Source of the DNA: Vibrio comitans | GTDB lineage: Bacteria > Pseudomonadota > Gammaproteobacteria > Enterobacterales > Vibrionaceae | NCBI GenBank assembly: GCA_024346835.1 | Contig: AP024866.1 | Span: forward strand, 682,001 to 746,000 | Reading direction: 5' to 3' | DNA: 64,000 nt | Shown: positions 17,906-27,465 of the stretch, one piece after another | Numbering within the stretch: position 1 is the first letter of the stretch | Layout: every line of letters starts with the position of its first letter | Position numbers and translations under genes: made by a program | The notes under the pieces: model-generated | What the model was told of the DNA's origin: nothing | Seen by the model: only the letters and a program-made list of their open reading frames with translations | Databases searched by the model: none

Positions 17906-18198
17906 TATTGCTTACCTTCTAGTGCTTCGATACGGCGAGTGAGCTCGATGATCTTATTCTCTAGTGCTTTAATCTTTGAATCAGAATTTTCGCTAGCAAC
18001 GGCGACTTCGATTTTAGGAACACGCTTGGTGCTTTTCCAGTTCTTGATAGCAGCTATAAGCGCTGGCATAGGAACCTTGCTGCCAAGGCGCGCTTTTACA
18101 AGTGCCATGGTAGGTTCTTTACCTTCAGATTCAAGGGCTTGGAAGATTTGATTTAATTCGTCGGTAACTTCTTTAGTCAGCATAGTATCAATTTTCAT
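17905..18198 (-). CDS. Small conserved protein of unknown function with C-terminal coiled coil
   Basis: 97 residues (92 if started at the second ATG, MLTKEV, at 18183). The N-terminal half ([42 protein letters not shown]) resembles a small helical DNA-binding module like the N-terminus of KfrA-type proteins; that is only a resemblance. The C-terminal 30 residues form a clear heptad pattern ([19 protein letters not shown]), suggesting dimerisation. It lies directly upstream of and overlaps yaiI. I do not recognise a function. Confidence 0.65.
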   Translation of the reverse strand: MKIDTMLTKEVTDELNQIFQALESEGKEPTMALVKARLGSKVPMPALIAAIKNWKSTKRVPKIEVAVASENSDSKIKALENKIIELTRRIEALEGKQ

Positions 18199-18311
18199 TT
18201 AACGATTTATCGTCATCCTATCGAAATCACTATCATGAGTACACTGCAACTTATCATCATGCAGATTATGAGTGTGCCCGACAAGACTTACTTGCTAGGA
18301 CGACTAATAGA

Positions 18312-18335
18312 GAAGCTTGGTTTTACACAAGCTTC
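18312..18335. other. Hairpin in the 185-bp gap upstream of the 97-residue gene
   Basis: An 8-bp perfect inverted repeat, GAAGCTTG and CAAGCTTC with an 8-base spacer, lies between the DUF3301 gene end and the small coiled-coil gene. A weaker TAGGTA/TACCTA pair follows at about 18349-18372. Without a convincing T-run it is only a weak minus-strand terminator candidate. Nothing else is evident in 18199-18383. Confidence 0.35.
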
Positions 18336-18383
18336 CCGACAGGACAGTAGGTATGGTGTTTTCTACCTAAATTGCTTATTGAG

Positions 18384-18680
18384 TTAGATGCGATGAGGGT
18401 CGGTATGAAAATGTGAGACTCGCAGTCCTACCATGGTTAATGTGCCTTGATAGCAATCATCACCCAAGGCTGAAAACTCAAAAGCAAACACTGTGTGCCA
18501 GCCCCACTTACCATCGGGGCGACGTATTCTATGCGCCCCAGAAGAAATGCTGACAATTTGCAGATCCAGTTTTTTACAGTGTCGAATGATGGCAACCTTG
18601 GCAAGCTCTGCTTGACGTCTGTGTTGCCAAAATAGAGTAAGAAAAATAGCTAACCCGAGTATGGCGAGCAGGTTGTCCAT
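18384..18680 (-). CDS. DUF3301 small membrane-anchored protein
   Basis: 98 residues with an N-terminal membrane helix (LLAILGLAIFLTLFWQHRR, about 4-22). A short soluble domain follows, containing QIVSISSGAHRIRRPDGKWGWHTVFAFEFS, the hallmark stretch of DUF3301. The start codon directly abuts the stop of the upstream DUF3549 gene, so the pair is one operon. Function unknown. Confidence 0.75.
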   Translation of the reverse strand: MDNLLAILGLAIFLTLFWQHRRQAELAKVAIIRHCKKLDLQIVSISSGAHRIRRPDGKWGWHTVFAFEFSALGDDCYQGTLTMVGLRVSHFHTDPHRI

Positions 18681-19724
18681 CTAGCTCTGCCCCTTAGTAC
18701 TGTTTTGTAGGGCAATTAATGCTTTGGCCAACTCTTGCGAGGGAGCTTGATGTAGCATTGGTAGTATCACCATGCGAAGCTTCGGTTGCATCACTAGGTC
18801 TGCAAACAGTTGATTGAATAGCGCTTGGTTATTGGTTTGTGCCAGTCTTACCAAGAACTGTTCAGCAAGCGTACTTTGTTGCAATGGTTCCCAACAACGA
18901 CCGGCGATGGCGACCAAGACTTCCTGATGGCAGTATTTACTCTCTGACAAAATAGCAGTGACAAGAGAATTAAGTTTATTCCCTTTGTTACCTGATAGTG
19001 CGCGAGCGAGCGCAGACAGTAGGAACAGGTCACCCTCTGGATGATTTAGCTGATCCAAGGCTAGGTCATATAATCGGGTGGCGAGAGAGTCACTGATCTC
19101 GCAGTGCTCTAGTGCTCCTAATAGCGCGTACAGAGGTTGGGTAGGCAATTGAGTGAGGCTTTTTTTCACCATTAACTCATTGTTTGATTCTTTGAGGCGT
19201 GCACAAATATCAGTGATCCCTTGCAAGCCAACAGTTTGCCAATTATTCCAGCCTAAATCGCCCTTAAAATAGGTCAACGCATGGGCATAATACTGGCTTG
19301 GCGACAGGTTTAGCTCTGCACTCACTTGGCTGTTAAATACTGCCAGTTTGTCTTCTTTGGGTTTGAAGGTGTATGGGTTGCTAGCCAGTTGCTCTTGCAC
19401 TTCTTCATTCAGTTCTTTTTGAAGCCTGGAACCCATTGCTTCAAGTACAAACTTGATGAAATTGCCTATATCGGCTGAGTTTAATAAACCGCGCTCGTCT
19501 AGGTCGAACTTAAGAAACCAAATCCAAGGCTGCTTTTGTTCGTTCCAATAGGTAATAGCAAATTGTGCTTGGCGCTGAATAGGGTAAGGGTAGGCTTGTC
19601 GGCCTAGTTCAATACTTTCAAATTCATCGTTAGGGATCAGTTCGATACGGCGACCTAAGTCATGTACCTTAAATTGACAATCGCTGTCTCGTAAAATCTG
19701 TGTCAGTGTCGAAATATTTTCCAT
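18681..19724 (-). CDS. DUF3549 family protein
   Basis: 347 residues, no signal peptide and no membrane helices. The N-terminal segment DCQFKVHDLGRRIELIPNDEFESIELG and the IQRQAQFAITYWNEQKQPWIWFLKFDLDERGLL region are typical of this gammaproteobacterial family. The C-terminal two thirds is alpha-helical and looks repeat-like, as in scaffold proteins. It is first gene of a two-gene unit with the DUF3301 protein and is divergent from yqcC. Function unknown. Confidence 0.75.
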   Translation of the reverse strand: MENISTLTQILRDSDCQFKVHDLGRRIELIPNDEFESIELGRQAYPYPIQRQAQFAITYWNEQKQPWIWFLKFDLDERGLLNSADIGNFIKFVLEAMGSRLQKELNEEVQEQLASNPYTFKPKEDKLAVFNSQVSAELNLSPSQYYAHALTYFKGDLGWNNWQTVGLQGITDICARLKESNNELMVKKSLTQLPTQPLYALLGALEHCEISDSLATRLYDLALDQLNHPEGDLFLLSALARALSGNKGNKLNSLVTAILSESKYCHQEVLVAIAGRCWEPLQQSTLAEQFLVRLAQTNNQALFNQLFADLVMQPKLRMVILPMLHQAPSQELAKALIALQNSTKGQS

Positions 19725-19805
19725 TTGCCTGTATCTAAATAACCCATACTCTCCCTATAACATGGTAATCTTGCGCCGAATTTCAAGAGTAAGAAGAGAA
19801 ATAGC

Positions 19806-20123
19806 TTGAATACAGTTCATCAACAGATGCAGAAACTGCTTATCGATACGGAATATGCTCTCAAGCAATCTGGTTTGTGGGAAGCGGATAAGCCTTCAAA
19901 AGAGGCACTCATGAGCTCACAACCCTTTGCCGTAGATAGTCTTCATCCTGAGCAATGGTTGCAGTGGGTCTTCATTCCAAAAATGCAACAGTTTGTAAGC
20001 TTGAATCAAGCATTGCCTGCCGGGTTCGCTATTTCTCCTTACTTTGAGCAGACGTGTCAGGGTAAGCCAGAGTGGATAAAGGTAATTAGAGTGCTGAAAG
20101 AAATTGATGAGGTATGTGCATAA
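19806..20123 (+). CDS. yqcC: YqcC family (DUF446) protein
   Basis: 105 residues with the family core QPFAVDSLHPEQWLQWVFIP followed by KMQQFV and LPAGFAISPYFE. The start is TTG at 19806, preceded by AAGAAGAGAA; an ATG ten codons in is possible but less well placed. Its TAA shares one base with the truC ATG, so translation is coupled. The same pairing in E. coli suggests a role connected to TruC, though the function of YqcC itself is not known. Confidence 0.88.
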   Translation: MNTVHQQMQKLLIDTEYALKQSGLWEADKPSKEALMSSQPFAVDSLHPEQWLQWVFIPKMQQFVSLNQALPAGFAISPYFEQTCQGKPEWIKVIRVLKEIDEVCA

Positions 20124-20854
20124 TGTTGGAGATCATCTATCAGGACGAATTTATCGTTGCAGTCAATAAGCCTGCAGGGATGCTAGTGCATCGTTCTTGG
20201 CTCGATAAACATGAAACACAGTTTGTTATGCAGACATTACGTGACCAGATAGGTCAGCATGTGTTTCCTTTGCACCGTCTTGATCGTCCAACCTCTGGGG
20301 TTCTTGTATTTGCTCTATCTAGTGAAGTTGCTTCACAGATGATGCCTATGTTTGCTGAGCATCAAATGCAGAAAACCTATCATGCAATTGTGCGTGGTTG
20401 GATTGAAGAGGGCGATCGTCTGGATTACGCCTTGAAAGTGGAACTGGATAAGATAGCCGACAAATTTGCCGATAAAGAAAAAGAAGCTCAGCAAGCGATA
20501 ACGGATTACCGTCCCTTGGCTAAGATTGAAGTGCCATTCTCTACAGGGCGTTTTCCTACCTCTCGGTATTGCTTGATGGAGCTTCAGCCTCTGACCGGTC
20601 GTAAGCATCAGTTGCGTCGCCATATGAAGCACTTGCGTCACCCTATTGTTGGAGATACCACTCATGGAGATGGCAAGCACAACCGCTTGTTTAAAGAAAA
20701 CTTAGCCAGTGATCGCTTACTGTTACATGCATCAAGACTTGAGTTTGAACACCCATTTACTGGTGTGCAATTAGTGCTTGAAGCGAGGTTTGATGAAACT
20801 TGGCGACAGCTCATTGAGCGTTTTGAATGGCAAGGTGCCTTTGAGGGCGAGTAA
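20123..20854 (+). CDS. truC: tRNA pseudouridine(65) synthase TruC
   Basis: Isomerises U65 in the T-stem region of certain tRNAs. The start at 20123 (MLEIIYQDEFIVAVNKP) gives 243 residues and matches the E. coli N-terminus; an ATG nine bases upstream is rejected. The catalytic motif HRLDRPTSGV contains the essential aspartate (about residue 55). LTGRKHQLRRHMKHLRHPIVGD near 159-180 is the second RluA-family signature. It is the second gene of the yqcC-truC unit, followed by a terminator. Confidence 0.95.
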   Translation: MLEIIYQDEFIVAVNKPAGMLVHRSWLDKHETQFVMQTLRDQIGQHVFPLHRLDRPTSGVLVFALSSEVASQMMPMFAEHQMQKTYHAIVRGWIEEGDRLDYALKVELDKIADKFADKEKEAQQAITDYRPLAKIEVPFSTGRFPTSRYCLMELQPLTGRKHQLRRHMKHLRHPIVGDTTHGDGKHNRLFKENLASDRLLLHASRLEFEHPFTGVQLVLEARFDETWRQLIERFEWQGAFEGE

Positions 20855-20867
20855 GCCTTTTAAAAGA

Positions 20868-20895
20868 AAAAGCTCATACATGGGTATGAGCTTTG
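20868..20895. terminator. Bidirectional terminator between truC and the DUF3461 gene
   Basis: A stem AAGCTCATAC with a 4-base loop and GTATGAGCTT is flanked by A-rich sequence on the left and TT on the right. It can serve both convergent genes. Confidence 0.75.
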
Positions 20896-20908
20896 TATCG
20901 CAGGGCGA

Positions 20909-21292
20909 CTATTTTAGCTTTTCTAGATCGGCTTCAATTTCTGCAATTTTGCCCGAAACCACTTTTTCTAGATGGCGCAAATCTGACAGTATCTTTTGCT
21001 TCACGTCGACATCTTGAGACTTGACCGGTTTAGTTAGAGTGTTGAGCTCGTCGATAACCAAGGTCAGATTGCGGTTAATCTCTGTTTTGTTTCTGTACTG
21101 CCCGCTACCATCATCGATAAGTACACTTTTTACCTGCCTTGGGTACTTAAACTTTACACTCTTTGCGAATAACTCACCTTTTTGCTTCTTAAAGTAGATC
21201 TTAAGAACATCTTTATGAGCTTCTTGGCGCAGTGAATAGCGATCAATTTGCTTTGTTTCGTGAATTCCCAACCCGGTTAGGTGTGGATACAT
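20909..21292 (-). CDS. DUF3461 family protein
   Basis: 127 residues from [10 protein letters not shown]; an ATG 18 bases further upstream would add six residues not expected of the family. Conserved stretch: [21 protein letters not shown], then [14 protein letters not shown]. The C-terminal 40 residues are helical with a heptad tendency ([25 protein letters not shown]). Soluble, no catalytic motif seen, function unknown. It stands between truC and glnD. Confidence 0.8.
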   Translation of the reverse strand: MYPHLTGLGIHETKQIDRYSLRQEAHKDVLKIYFKKQKGELFAKSVKFKYPRQVKSVLIDDGSGQYRNKTEINRNLTLVIDELNTLTKPVKSQDVDVKQKILSDLRHLEKVVSGKIAEIEADLEKLK

Positions 21293-21422
21293 AGGCACCT
21301 CTGCAATCAAATTTGGTGAACATAGCTCTACGAGTATGGTTTTTCATACTTAATTGTAAATCTAGCAGGGAATCAGGTGCTTAGGTAGCGAGATCCCCTT
21401 CAACCCTGCTTTCATTCACACT

Positions 21423-24056
21423 TTAGTTTGGTGCTAGCTCAGATAAGTTCTCAATTAGCTTTTGACGCAGGGTTTCTTGAAGTTCAGCATCCAACTTTTT
21501 GCCCTCTGGAGAGGTGATGATAAACAAATCCTCCGCTCGCTCGCCAATAGTGGTGATTTTGGCTGAGTGAAGGTGCAAATCTAACTCGGCAAAGGTGGCT
21601 CCGACAGCTGCTAGCAAACCTGGAGTGTCTAGTGCGACTAGCTCCATTAATGTCTGTTTCGCATTCTTGGTTTCAATAAACTCTGTTCGAGTTTTCACCT
21701 TAAAGTGAACCAGGTTTCTTGGCGTACGTCGCACCTTAATTTTGGTCAAACGTCCGTCTTTGATGACATGTTGCAGATGCTTGATAACTGCTTCATGTCT
21801 GCGCTCTTCAATAGGCTGGTTGTTTTGGTCTAACACAATGAAGGTGTCGAGAATGTACCCATCACGGCTAACCATCACTTGAGCGTCATGTACGTTGAAG
21901 TTTCGTCGGTCCAACTCTGCCACCACACTAGCAAACAGTACAGGCTGGTCCTTAGTATAGACAAATAGCTCAGAGCCGCCGCGAGTCGGCTGAGGGTTAA
22001 TCAGCACCAATGGTGTATCTGGGTCTTCTTGCTGAAGGATTGCCTGAGCGTGCCATGCAAGTTGCTGCGGTGTATGACGAAGGAAATAGTCAGCCTTGAA
22101 GCGTTGCCACAGCACCTCAATTTCACGTGGCGTAAAGCCTTGACTACGAAGCACCGCAGACGCTTGCTGCTGATTGTGTCTAATCCTATCTCTGACATCG
22201 ACAGGGTGTTCTAGACCACGACGCAGAGCTCTTTGCGTGGAGTAGAATAACTCAGTTAGCAGTGAGCGTTTCCAACTGTTCCAAAGCTCAGGGTTGGTCG
22301 CGCAAATATCAGCAACCGTCAGACAAACAAGAAACTCGAGATACTCTTCAGTTTTCACCTTTTTGGCAAATTCAGCAATGACCTCAGGATCTTGAATATC
22401 GCGCTTCTGCGCGGTTACCGACATCAACAAGTGGTTTCGTACTAGCCATGCAACCAGCTTGGCCTCTGGTTTAGAGAGATCATGTTCGATACAGAAATCG
22501 TACGCTTCTTTTTCTCCAATTACTGAGTGATCGCCTCCGCGGCCTTTACCTATGTCGTGGAAAATCGCGGCAATCGTGAGCAGTTCTGGCTTCTGAATTC
22601 GAGGCAGTACTTCACAGCAAATAGGGTGTTTCTCTCTATTTTTTGCAAAGCTGAATTTATGAATGTGTTTCAACAATCGCATACTGTGCTCGTCTACCGT
22701 ATAGACGTGGAACAAGTCGAATTGCATCTGCCCGACAATTTGGCTCCATTGCGGCAAGTAGGCAGAAAGTACCCCTAATTGATGCATGAGCCTGAATGCC
22801 TTGGTAAGTGCATTGGGGTGCCTTACTAGGGTTATGAATTTTTCACGGGCTTCAGGAATGGTATGCAAAAAGCGATTCAAACGTCGTCTTGCGGTACGAA
22901 GTTGACGCAAGGTAGGGGGCGCGACACCGGTTATTGTTGAGTCATTCGCGATATGAATAAACATATCTAAGATGGTATCGGGACGAGCCTGAAATAGAGC
23001 GGGCTTTCTTGCTTCAATAAGGTGTCCTCGGCGCTGAAAGTCATCATTAATGATCTCGGCGGGGATTAACTTACCTTGGTTTAATATTGCTTGGTCAAAC
23101 AGCTTGAGTAGCATTTTATTAAGTTCAATAATGCGGCGAAGGGTTCGATAGAACTCCTTCATCATGCGTTCAACAGGCTGGTTTTTTTCTCCGGTAAAGC
23201 CGAGGTTTTCCGCAACTTTCGCCTGATAAGCAAAAGAGAGGCGATTGTCATAGCGCTTCAGTTCAATATGCAGTGCGAATCGGATTTGCCAAAGGAAGTT
23301 CTGACACTCCTGCAGCTCACGGTACTCTGCATCGGTTAGAAACCCATGATGACTCATTTCCAATAACGAGGTTGCGCCAAAGTGGCGTCTTGCCACCCAA
23401 CTCAGGGTGTGAATGTCACGTAAACCACCAGGGCTGGACTTAATGTCCGGTTCCAAGTTATAGCCGGTGTCGTGATAGCGAGCATGTCGCTCTCTTTGTT
23501 CTTCTAGTTTGGCTTTATAGAAGATTTCACTCGGCCAGAATTCATCAGAGTCGATGTCATTTCTTAAGCTTTGAAAGCAATCTTGACTACCACAAATGAG
23601 GCGAGATTCTTGAAGATTGGTTGCGACAGTCAGGTCTTCTCTTGCAACTTGCAGACATTCTTTAACACTTCGTACACTGTGTCCTACTTCTAGCCTTAGA
23701 TCCCACAGTAAGGTTACAAATTCACTGATCTTTGGAACCCATTCTTCTTTCAGGGTTCGCTTGGATAAAATTAGAATATCGATATCAGAGAGTGGATGAA
23801 GTTCACTGCGCCCATAGCCGCCAACAGCGACGAGACATACCCCTTCGACCTGATGAAATCCGAAATGCTTCCACAGTCGCTCTAATAAAGCGTCCATAAA
23901 GTCGCTACGCTCTTTGACTAGGTTGGTGACGGGTTGACGTTCAAAGAAGCAGCGTTTCTGCTGTTCACTAAAGTCTTGTAACAGAGTTCGCAGGGTTTGA
24001 ATATCAAGCTGATCATTAGGGAGCTTGATAGGGGAGAGGGCATCTAGGTTTGGCAC
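21423..24056 (-). CDS. glnD: Bifunctional uridylyltransferase/uridylyl-removing enzyme
   Basis: Senses glutamine and adds or removes UMP on PII (GlnB, encoded at 49915-50253 here), setting nitrogen regulation. It has 877 residues. The nucleotidyltransferase motif GGYGRSELHPLSDID lies at 79-93, with the metal aspartates 91 and 93. The central HD hydrolase domain has HDIGKGRGGDHS (about 500). Two C-terminal ACT domains (about 700-780 and 805-877, with ELVALDTPGLLAAVGATFAEL) bind glutamine. It is divergent from the HD-GYP gene. E. coli and most Vibrio have map next to glnD; here the HD-GYP gene separates them. Confidence 0.97.
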   Translation of the reverse strand: MPNLDALSPIKLPNDQLDIQTLRTLLQDFSEQQKRCFFERQPVTNLVKERSDFMDALLERLWKHFGFHQVEGVCLVAVGGYGRSELHPLSDIDILILSKRTLKEEWVPKISEFVTLLWDLRLEVGHSVRSVKECLQVAREDLTVATNLQESRLICGSQDCFQSLRNDIDSDEFWPSEIFYKAKLEEQRERHARYHDTGYNLEPDIKSSPGGLRDIHTLSWVARRHFGATSLLEMSHHGFLTDAEYRELQECQNFLWQIRFALHIELKRYDNRLSFAYQAKVAENLGFTGEKNQPVERMMKEFYRTLRRIIELNKMLLKLFDQAILNQGKLIPAEIINDDFQRRGHLIEARKPALFQARPDTILDMFIHIANDSTITGVAPPTLRQLRTARRRLNRFLHTIPEAREKFITLVRHPNALTKAFRLMHQLGVLSAYLPQWSQIVGQMQFDLFHVYTVDEHSMRLLKHIHKFSFAKNREKHPICCEVLPRIQKPELLTIAAIFHDIGKGRGGDHSVIGEKEAYDFCIEHDLSKPEAKLVAWLVRNHLLMSVTAQKRDIQDPEVIAEFAKKVKTEEYLEFLVCLTVADICATNPELWNSWKRSLLTELFYSTQRALRRGLEHPVDVRDRIRHNQQQASAVLRSQGFTPREIEVLWQRFKADYFLRHTPQQLAWHAQAILQQEDPDTPLVLINPQPTRGGSELFVYTKDQPVLFASVVAELDRRNFNVHDAQVMVSRDGYILDTFIVLDQNNQPIEERRHEAVIKHLQHVIKDGRLTKIKVRRTPRNLVHFKVKTRTEFIETKNAKQTLMELVALDTPGLLAAVGATFAELDLHLHSAKITTIGERAEDLFIITSPEGKKLDAELQETLRQKLIENLSELAPN

Positions 24057-24245
24057 GCACTAAATCCTTGTATGCATTGAGTTCACTACCTTTGATATTT
24101 CCTTATTTTGTGAGTGATAGCAAGGCAAACCTCGCTTATTGAAACAGTAATACATTGATTGAATTAAGAAAAAGCTAATATATTCAGTCACTTTATCTAT
24201 GTTGTTCTAATCTAAAAGAGCTAGGACTGCGGATATGAGGGCAAG

Positions 24246-27200
24246 ATGAAAAGGCGTTTTTCGATAAAGTTTACGGTGATTAGCTTATTTATTCTCACTA
24301 CGTGCCTCACCGCCACCGTTGCTATAGGTCTGCAGTATTACTTTAGTAAACAGCAAGCGCTCGATAGCGCTCAACAGAAATATAAGAATGTTGCTGAAGT
24401 AGTCAGCCGAGAAGTGAAGAGCTTAGACAAAGTGTTCACTACGTTGACACTGTTACTCTCAGGTCTGGAACAGGATTTTGAGAGATTCGATGAAAACACC
24501 ATTGCTAGAGATGCGTTTAGTCGATTAATGCAGGAAGATCAGTTGTTTTACAGCGCATATCTTGCAAGGGACAATGGGCATTTTTTTCAGCTTATCAATT
24601 TGGATTCGGCTTCGGAGCTACGCCGAGACCTAAACGCGACCGCCTCAGATCGTTGGGTCATGGTTGAAATCCAACAACTCGGGCAAGACAGAATAAAAAC
24701 GACGACGTATTTTAACGAGGACTTTCAACGTCGAGGTAAGGTCACAGAAGCCAGTAAATTTAATGCCGTACTACGACCTTGGTTCTTAGGGGCGCAGAAT
24801 AATAATATCTACAAGACAGAGCCTTACTTGTTCCACAATATTCAAGTGAGTGGGCAAACTTATTCCTCTAAAATCCCTAATTCAGCGTACGGTAGTGTGT
24901 TAGGTATAGATGTCATGGCCGAGACGCTCTCAGATAGAATAAAATCGCGATTGGGAGAGTCAATTACCCAGTTGCCTAGTGACTTTTATGTTTACGATGC
25001 TACCGGCGCACTAAAAGCCTCATCAAATGATCGAAAACTACTTCCCCTTCCTAAAGTTACCCCCCTCGCACTGACTGCTGAGCAGAAAAGCTTCGTTGAG
25101 TTAGCGGGAAACATTGAAGTATCCAGTCAAACCGACTGGCCACCTCTCGATTTTTCGGTGCGAGGTGCTCCTGCTGGATATTTCGTAGATGTCATGCGGA
25201 TAATTTCCTTGAAGACAGGCGTGAATTTTAAGTTTATCAATGGCATTAGCTGGTCTGAATTGGTTGAAGAGTTTAAGCAAGGCGATATTGATATTCTCTC
25301 TCCTGTAGCTGATAACGCCGTCAATAGAGATCTGGGGGAGCTTAGCTTACCACTTGCCACGTTTGATTTTGCTATCACTGCGCTTGATGATTCACCTAAC
25401 CAGCTAAAGCAATTATCGGGCAAAAAACTCGGTATTTTGAAGGGTTGGTCAGTTATTAAGAATATAGAAACCAATCATCCAGCGATACAAATCGTTGAAC
25501 TAGATAGCCTGTATACGGGATTGCTCTCATTATACAGTGGTGAGGTTGATGCGGTTATTGACTTACAGGTAATCCTAGACAGTACGGTTAAACAGCATTT
25601 CTTTAAGGGGCTGACAACCCGAGTTGTCAATTCAAAACAAGAACTTAACTCTACAAATACCTTTCATATGGCGATGAAAAATCTATCGCCGGAGGTAATT
25701 GATATCCTCAACTCAGCGGTTGAAAGTCTTTCTGATGATGAAATTCGCTTCCTTGAAAAGAAGTGGTTTTCCAAGGGGAGTCCGAGTGGGGTAGTACCGT
25801 ATGAATTCTTGATTGAGGCGACTCAAAATGAAGCCTTGCGAGATGGCTTACACCAATTTGAAGCCGATGGAGAAAGCCATTTTGCTTATATTCGACAGAT
25901 AGATTTGTTCGAACATGGCGAAGAATACATGAGTATTACCATTCCGGTAGAGTCATTACTTGATGCTGCACTAAGTAATGTTGCTACTGCCACTCTTGGT
26001 TCTGCTGCGTTATTGGCGCTATTGATTCCTCTAGCTAGAGTTTTTTCGCGCCCGATAGTGGTGCCGATCTTGGCGTTAATTGAAGAGACAAAAAAGGTTA
26101 GAGACCGTCAATATGCCAGCGTGAAACCTGTCTCATCAAACATAACAGAGATTCATCAGCTTTCTGAGTCCATTACTACAACGGCTACTGAACTATCAGA
26201 GTATGAGAGGCAACAACAAGCCTTTGTGGACGCTTTTATTAAATTGATCGCGCAAGCCATTGATGACAAATCACCATACACGGCAGGGCATTGTAATCGC
26301 GTTCCAGAGCTTGCCATTATGCTGGTGGAACATGCTGAAAAAGCCGGTGATGGTATATTTTCTGATTTCCAATTTGCCAGTGATGCCGAGCGACGCGAGT
26401 TCAGAATAGCCGCTTGGTTACATGATTGCGGTAAAATCACCACTCCTGAACACATCGTCGATAAGGGCTCAAAGTTAGAAGCGAATTACAACCGAATTCA
26501 CGAAATCCGCACTCGATTCGAGGTGATGATTCGTGATCAAATCATCGCTTTTTACCAACAGCAATCACCAGATGTTGCTCCTGATCTAGATGAAGCGCTG
26601 CAAGCGGATATTGAGCAACTGAAGCAAGAGTTTGCAGACGTAGCAAAAGCGAATGTCGGTGGCGAATTTATGGATGACGAGTCGGTAGAGAGAATTAAAC
26701 AGATCGCAACACGCAGTTGGAATCGCTATTTAGATGACCAGATTGGCTTGTCTCCGGAAGAACAGCGCCGACTTGAAGCGCGAGGAATTCGCTCTGTGAC
26801 ACCGGCAAAAGAATCGTTACTCGCTGACAAACAAGAACACCTATTCAAGCATCCGTCACCGATTGAGTATGATCCTAGTTTTGAGATCAAAATGAAAGTG
26901 CCGGAGTATCTGGCAAATCAAGGTGAGGTTTACAACCTGACTATCCGCAAAGGGACATTGACCGAGGAAGATAGGTTTAAGATCAACGAGCACATCATAA
27001 GCACCATCAAGATGCTCGAGCGGATGCCGTTTCCAGAAGATCTTTCTAAGGTGCCTCGTTATGCCTCTACCCACCATGAGACTATGAAGGGAACCGGTTA
27101 TCCAAGACAGTTGAAGGGAGAAGAGCTTAGTGTTCCAGAGCGAATCATGGCCTTAGCAGACGTGTTTGAAGCATTGACTGCCGCGGATAGACCATACAAA

Positions 27201-27377
27201 ACTTCAAAAACATTGAGCGAGTCGCTAAAGATCATGAAATTTATGGTGCTTGATGAGCACTTGGACAAAGAGGTATATCGACTCTTCCTAAGCAGTAAAA
27301 CCTATTTGGACTACGCCGAGAAGTACTTGTCGCCAGAACAAATCGATGAGATTGATGTAGAGGAATATTGGGTATAA
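24246..27377 (+). CDS. Membrane sensor with periplasmic binding-protein domain and variant HD-GYP domain
   Basis: 1043 residues. An N-terminal membrane helix (about 8-30) precedes a periplasmic region with two parts: a Cache-like segment (to about 250) and a solute-binding-protein family 3-like domain (about 275-530; DWPPLDFSVRGAPAGYFVDV, and DIDILSPVADN). A second helix (about 577-600) and a HAMP-like linker lead to a cytoplasmic HD domain with HDCGK (726-730) and HHE (943-945) followed by GTGYP and LADVFEALTAADRPYK. The order fits a ligand-controlled cyclic-di-GMP phosphodiesterase. In classical HD-GYP domains HD and HHE are roughly 55 residues apart; here about 217, so roughly 160 residues are inserted. 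Substrate and activity are inference. Confidence 0.85.
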   Translation: MKRRFSIKFTVISLFILTTCLTATVAIGLQYYFSKQQALDSAQQKYKNVAEVVSREVKSLDKVFTTLTLLLSGLEQDFERFDENTIARDAFSRLMQEDQLFYSAYLARDNGHFFQLINLDSASELRRDLNATASDRWVMVEIQQLGQDRIKTTTYFNEDFQRRGKVTEASKFNAVLRPWFLGAQNNNIYKTEPYLFHNIQVSGQTYSSKIPNSAYGSVLGIDVMAETLSDRIKSRLGESITQLPSDFYVYDATGALKASSNDRKLLPLPKVTPLALTAEQKSFVELAGNIEVSSQTDWPPLDFSVRGAPAGYFVDVMRIISLKTGVNFKFINGISWSELVEEFKQGDIDILSPVADNAVNRDLGELSLPLATFDFAITALDDSPNQLKQLSGKKLGILKGWSVIKNIETNHPAIQIVELDSLYTGLLSLYSGEVDAVIDLQVILDSTVKQHFFKGLTTRVVNSKQELNSTNTFHMAMKNLSPEVIDILNSAVESLSDDEIRFLEKKWFSKGSPSGVVPYEFLIEATQNEALRDGLHQFEADGESHFAYIRQIDLFEHGEEYMSITIPVESLLDAALSNVATATLGSAALLALLIPLARVFSRPIVVPILALIEETKKVRDRQYASVKPVSSNITEIHQLSESITTTATELSEYERQQQAFVDAFIKLIAQAIDDKSPYTAGHCNRVPELAIMLVEHAEKAGDGIFSDFQFASDAERREFRIAAWLHDCGKITTPEHIVDKGSKLEANYNRIHEIRTRFEVMIRDQIIAFYQQQSPDVAPDLDEALQADIEQLKQEFADVAKANVGGEFMDDESVERIKQIATRSWNRYLDDQIGLSPEEQRRLEARGIRSVTPAKESLLADKQEHLFKHPSPIEYDPSFEIKMKVPEYLANQGEVYNLTIRKGTLTEEDRFKINEHIISTIKMLERMPFPEDLSKVPRYASTHHETMKGTGYPRQLKGEELSVPERIMALADVFEALTAADRPYKTSKTLSESLKIMKFMVLDEHLDKEVYRLFLSSKTYLDYAEKYLSPEQIDEIDVEEYWV

Positions 27378-27433
27378 AGCTGTCAAATAGGTTGGGATAA
27401 CATAGGCTGAAGCATTCAGCTTATTCCAAGTAC

Positions 27434-27457
27434 AAAAAAGCCAGCACTAGGCTGGCT
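27434..27457 (-). terminator. map terminator
   Basis: On the minus strand a 7-bp stem, AGCCAGC and GCTGGCT with a 5-base loop (27439-27457), is followed by six Ts. It lies 9 bp after the map stop. Confidence 0.8.
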
Positions 27458-27465
27458 CTTGTGAA

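Noticed and set aside
17456..18198. Definite toxin-antitoxin module
   Set aside because: YaiI/UPF0178 is not an established toxin and the partner has no known antitoxin fold; kept only as a low-interest speculation.
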